From JAHEIJ01 sp040235565 (GTDB lineage Bacteria; Pseudomonadota; Gammaproteobacteria; UBA6429; Thiohalophilaceae), in assembly GCA_040235565.1 (NCBI GenBank), contig JBECLA010000080.1, forward strand, positions 1-5,093: DNA of 5,093 bases, read 5' to 3'. Both the position numbers and the translations under genes were made by a program. The notes beneath the pieces are model-generated. The model was not told the DNA's origin. It ran no database searches and worked only from the letters and a program-made list of their open reading frames with translations. How positions within the stretch are numbered: the stretch's first letter is position 1; every line of letters starts with the position of its first letter. Shown piece after piece: positions 4,852 through 5,093 of this stretch.

Positions 4852-5093
4852 TCAGTTTTCATCCGGGATCTCGGGTTCCACTAATTGATTCAGCATGGTC
4901 AGTGACTGTTGCCATCCGAGGTAACACATCTCAACCGGGATCACGTCGGGTAAGCCTTCCTGTACGATCTGCAAGTCAGTACCGCATACAACCGGCTTGA
5001 AGGTAATTGTTACTTGCATCTCACCGGGCAGATTGGGGTCATCAAACTGATCGTTATAACGTATCCGCTCATTGGTGATGAGCTCAATATAGG
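4852..5093 (-). CDS. SRPBCC/AHSA1-type domain protein (C-terminal part)
   Basis: The 5' end is beyond the window; 79 C-terminal residues are readable, ending at a TGA (4852-4854). The fragment opens with YIELITNERIRYNDQFDD, continues with LPGEMQVTITFKPV, IVQEGLPDVIP and CYLGWQQSLTMLNQLVEPE, and ends in IPDEN. Alternating beta strands followed by a long C-terminal helix with GWQQSL are typical of the Aha1/START-like SRPBCC fold, which binds hydrophobic ligands in a deep cavity. About half of a usual 140-160-residue protein is present. It is the most upstream visible gene of the minus-strand cluster, so the promoter lies outside. Co-chaperone activity is not implied; most bacterial members have unknown ligands. 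Confidence 0.88.
   Translation of the reverse strand, partial: YIELITNERIRYNDQFDDPNLPGEMQVTITFKPVVCGTDLQIVQEGLPDVIPVEMCYLGWQQSLTMLNQLVEPEIPDEN

Overview
The window looks like chromosomal DNA of a gammaproteobacterium. The evidence is a tRNA-Arg(CCG) with an encoded CCA end that closely resembles E. coli argX as I remember it, moderate GC content, clear Shine-Dalgarno sites, and gene families common in free-living Proteobacteria. I cannot name the genus. No integrase, transposase, CRISPR array or phage gene is visible.

Layout. Positions 1-77 hold tRNA-Arg(CCG). Positions 78-494 (417 bases) hold no gene but are rich in structure. A second exact copy of the last 16 bases of the tRNA lies 112 bases downstream, directly before a strong bidirectional terminator (191-233). 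A hairpin-rich GC-rich block (251-354) follows and carries further tRNA-like words, including a split T-arm. Next come a short palindromic intergenic repeat (422-451), a LysR-type regulator on the minus strand (495-1397), and a divergent control region (1398-1539). On the plus strand follow a small DsrE-like protein (1540-1914), a terminator-like hairpin (1922-1954), and a 634-residue multidomain flavo-iron-sulfur protein (1984-3888). A second diverged copy of the intergenic repeat (3914-3943) lies just beyond it. The right end is a minus-strand cluster read from beyond the window edge: a partial SRPBCC/AHSA1-type protein (<4852-5093>), a YciI/DGPF-type protein (4466-4819) and a VOC/glyoxalase-like protein (4029-4397).

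How the genes may work together. The LysR regulator probably controls the divergent dsrE-like gene and, through read-through of the internal hairpin, the flavoprotein. The flavoprotein combines two tandem PNPOx-like split-barrel modules with a phthalate-dioxygenase-reductase-type NAD(P)H:flavin:2Fe-2S module. This suggests that electrons from NAD(P)H reach a flavin-bound substrate site within one chain; the substrate is unknown. The SRPBCC, YciI and VOC genes look co-transcribed and belong to small ligand-binding or small-enzyme families that often occur together. Their substrate cannot be read from the sequence.

The most unusual features are the tRNA-derived echo units behind tRNA-Arg, the internal duplication in the flavoprotein, and the pair of same-orientation repeats that bracket the regulator/DsrE/flavoprotein block.
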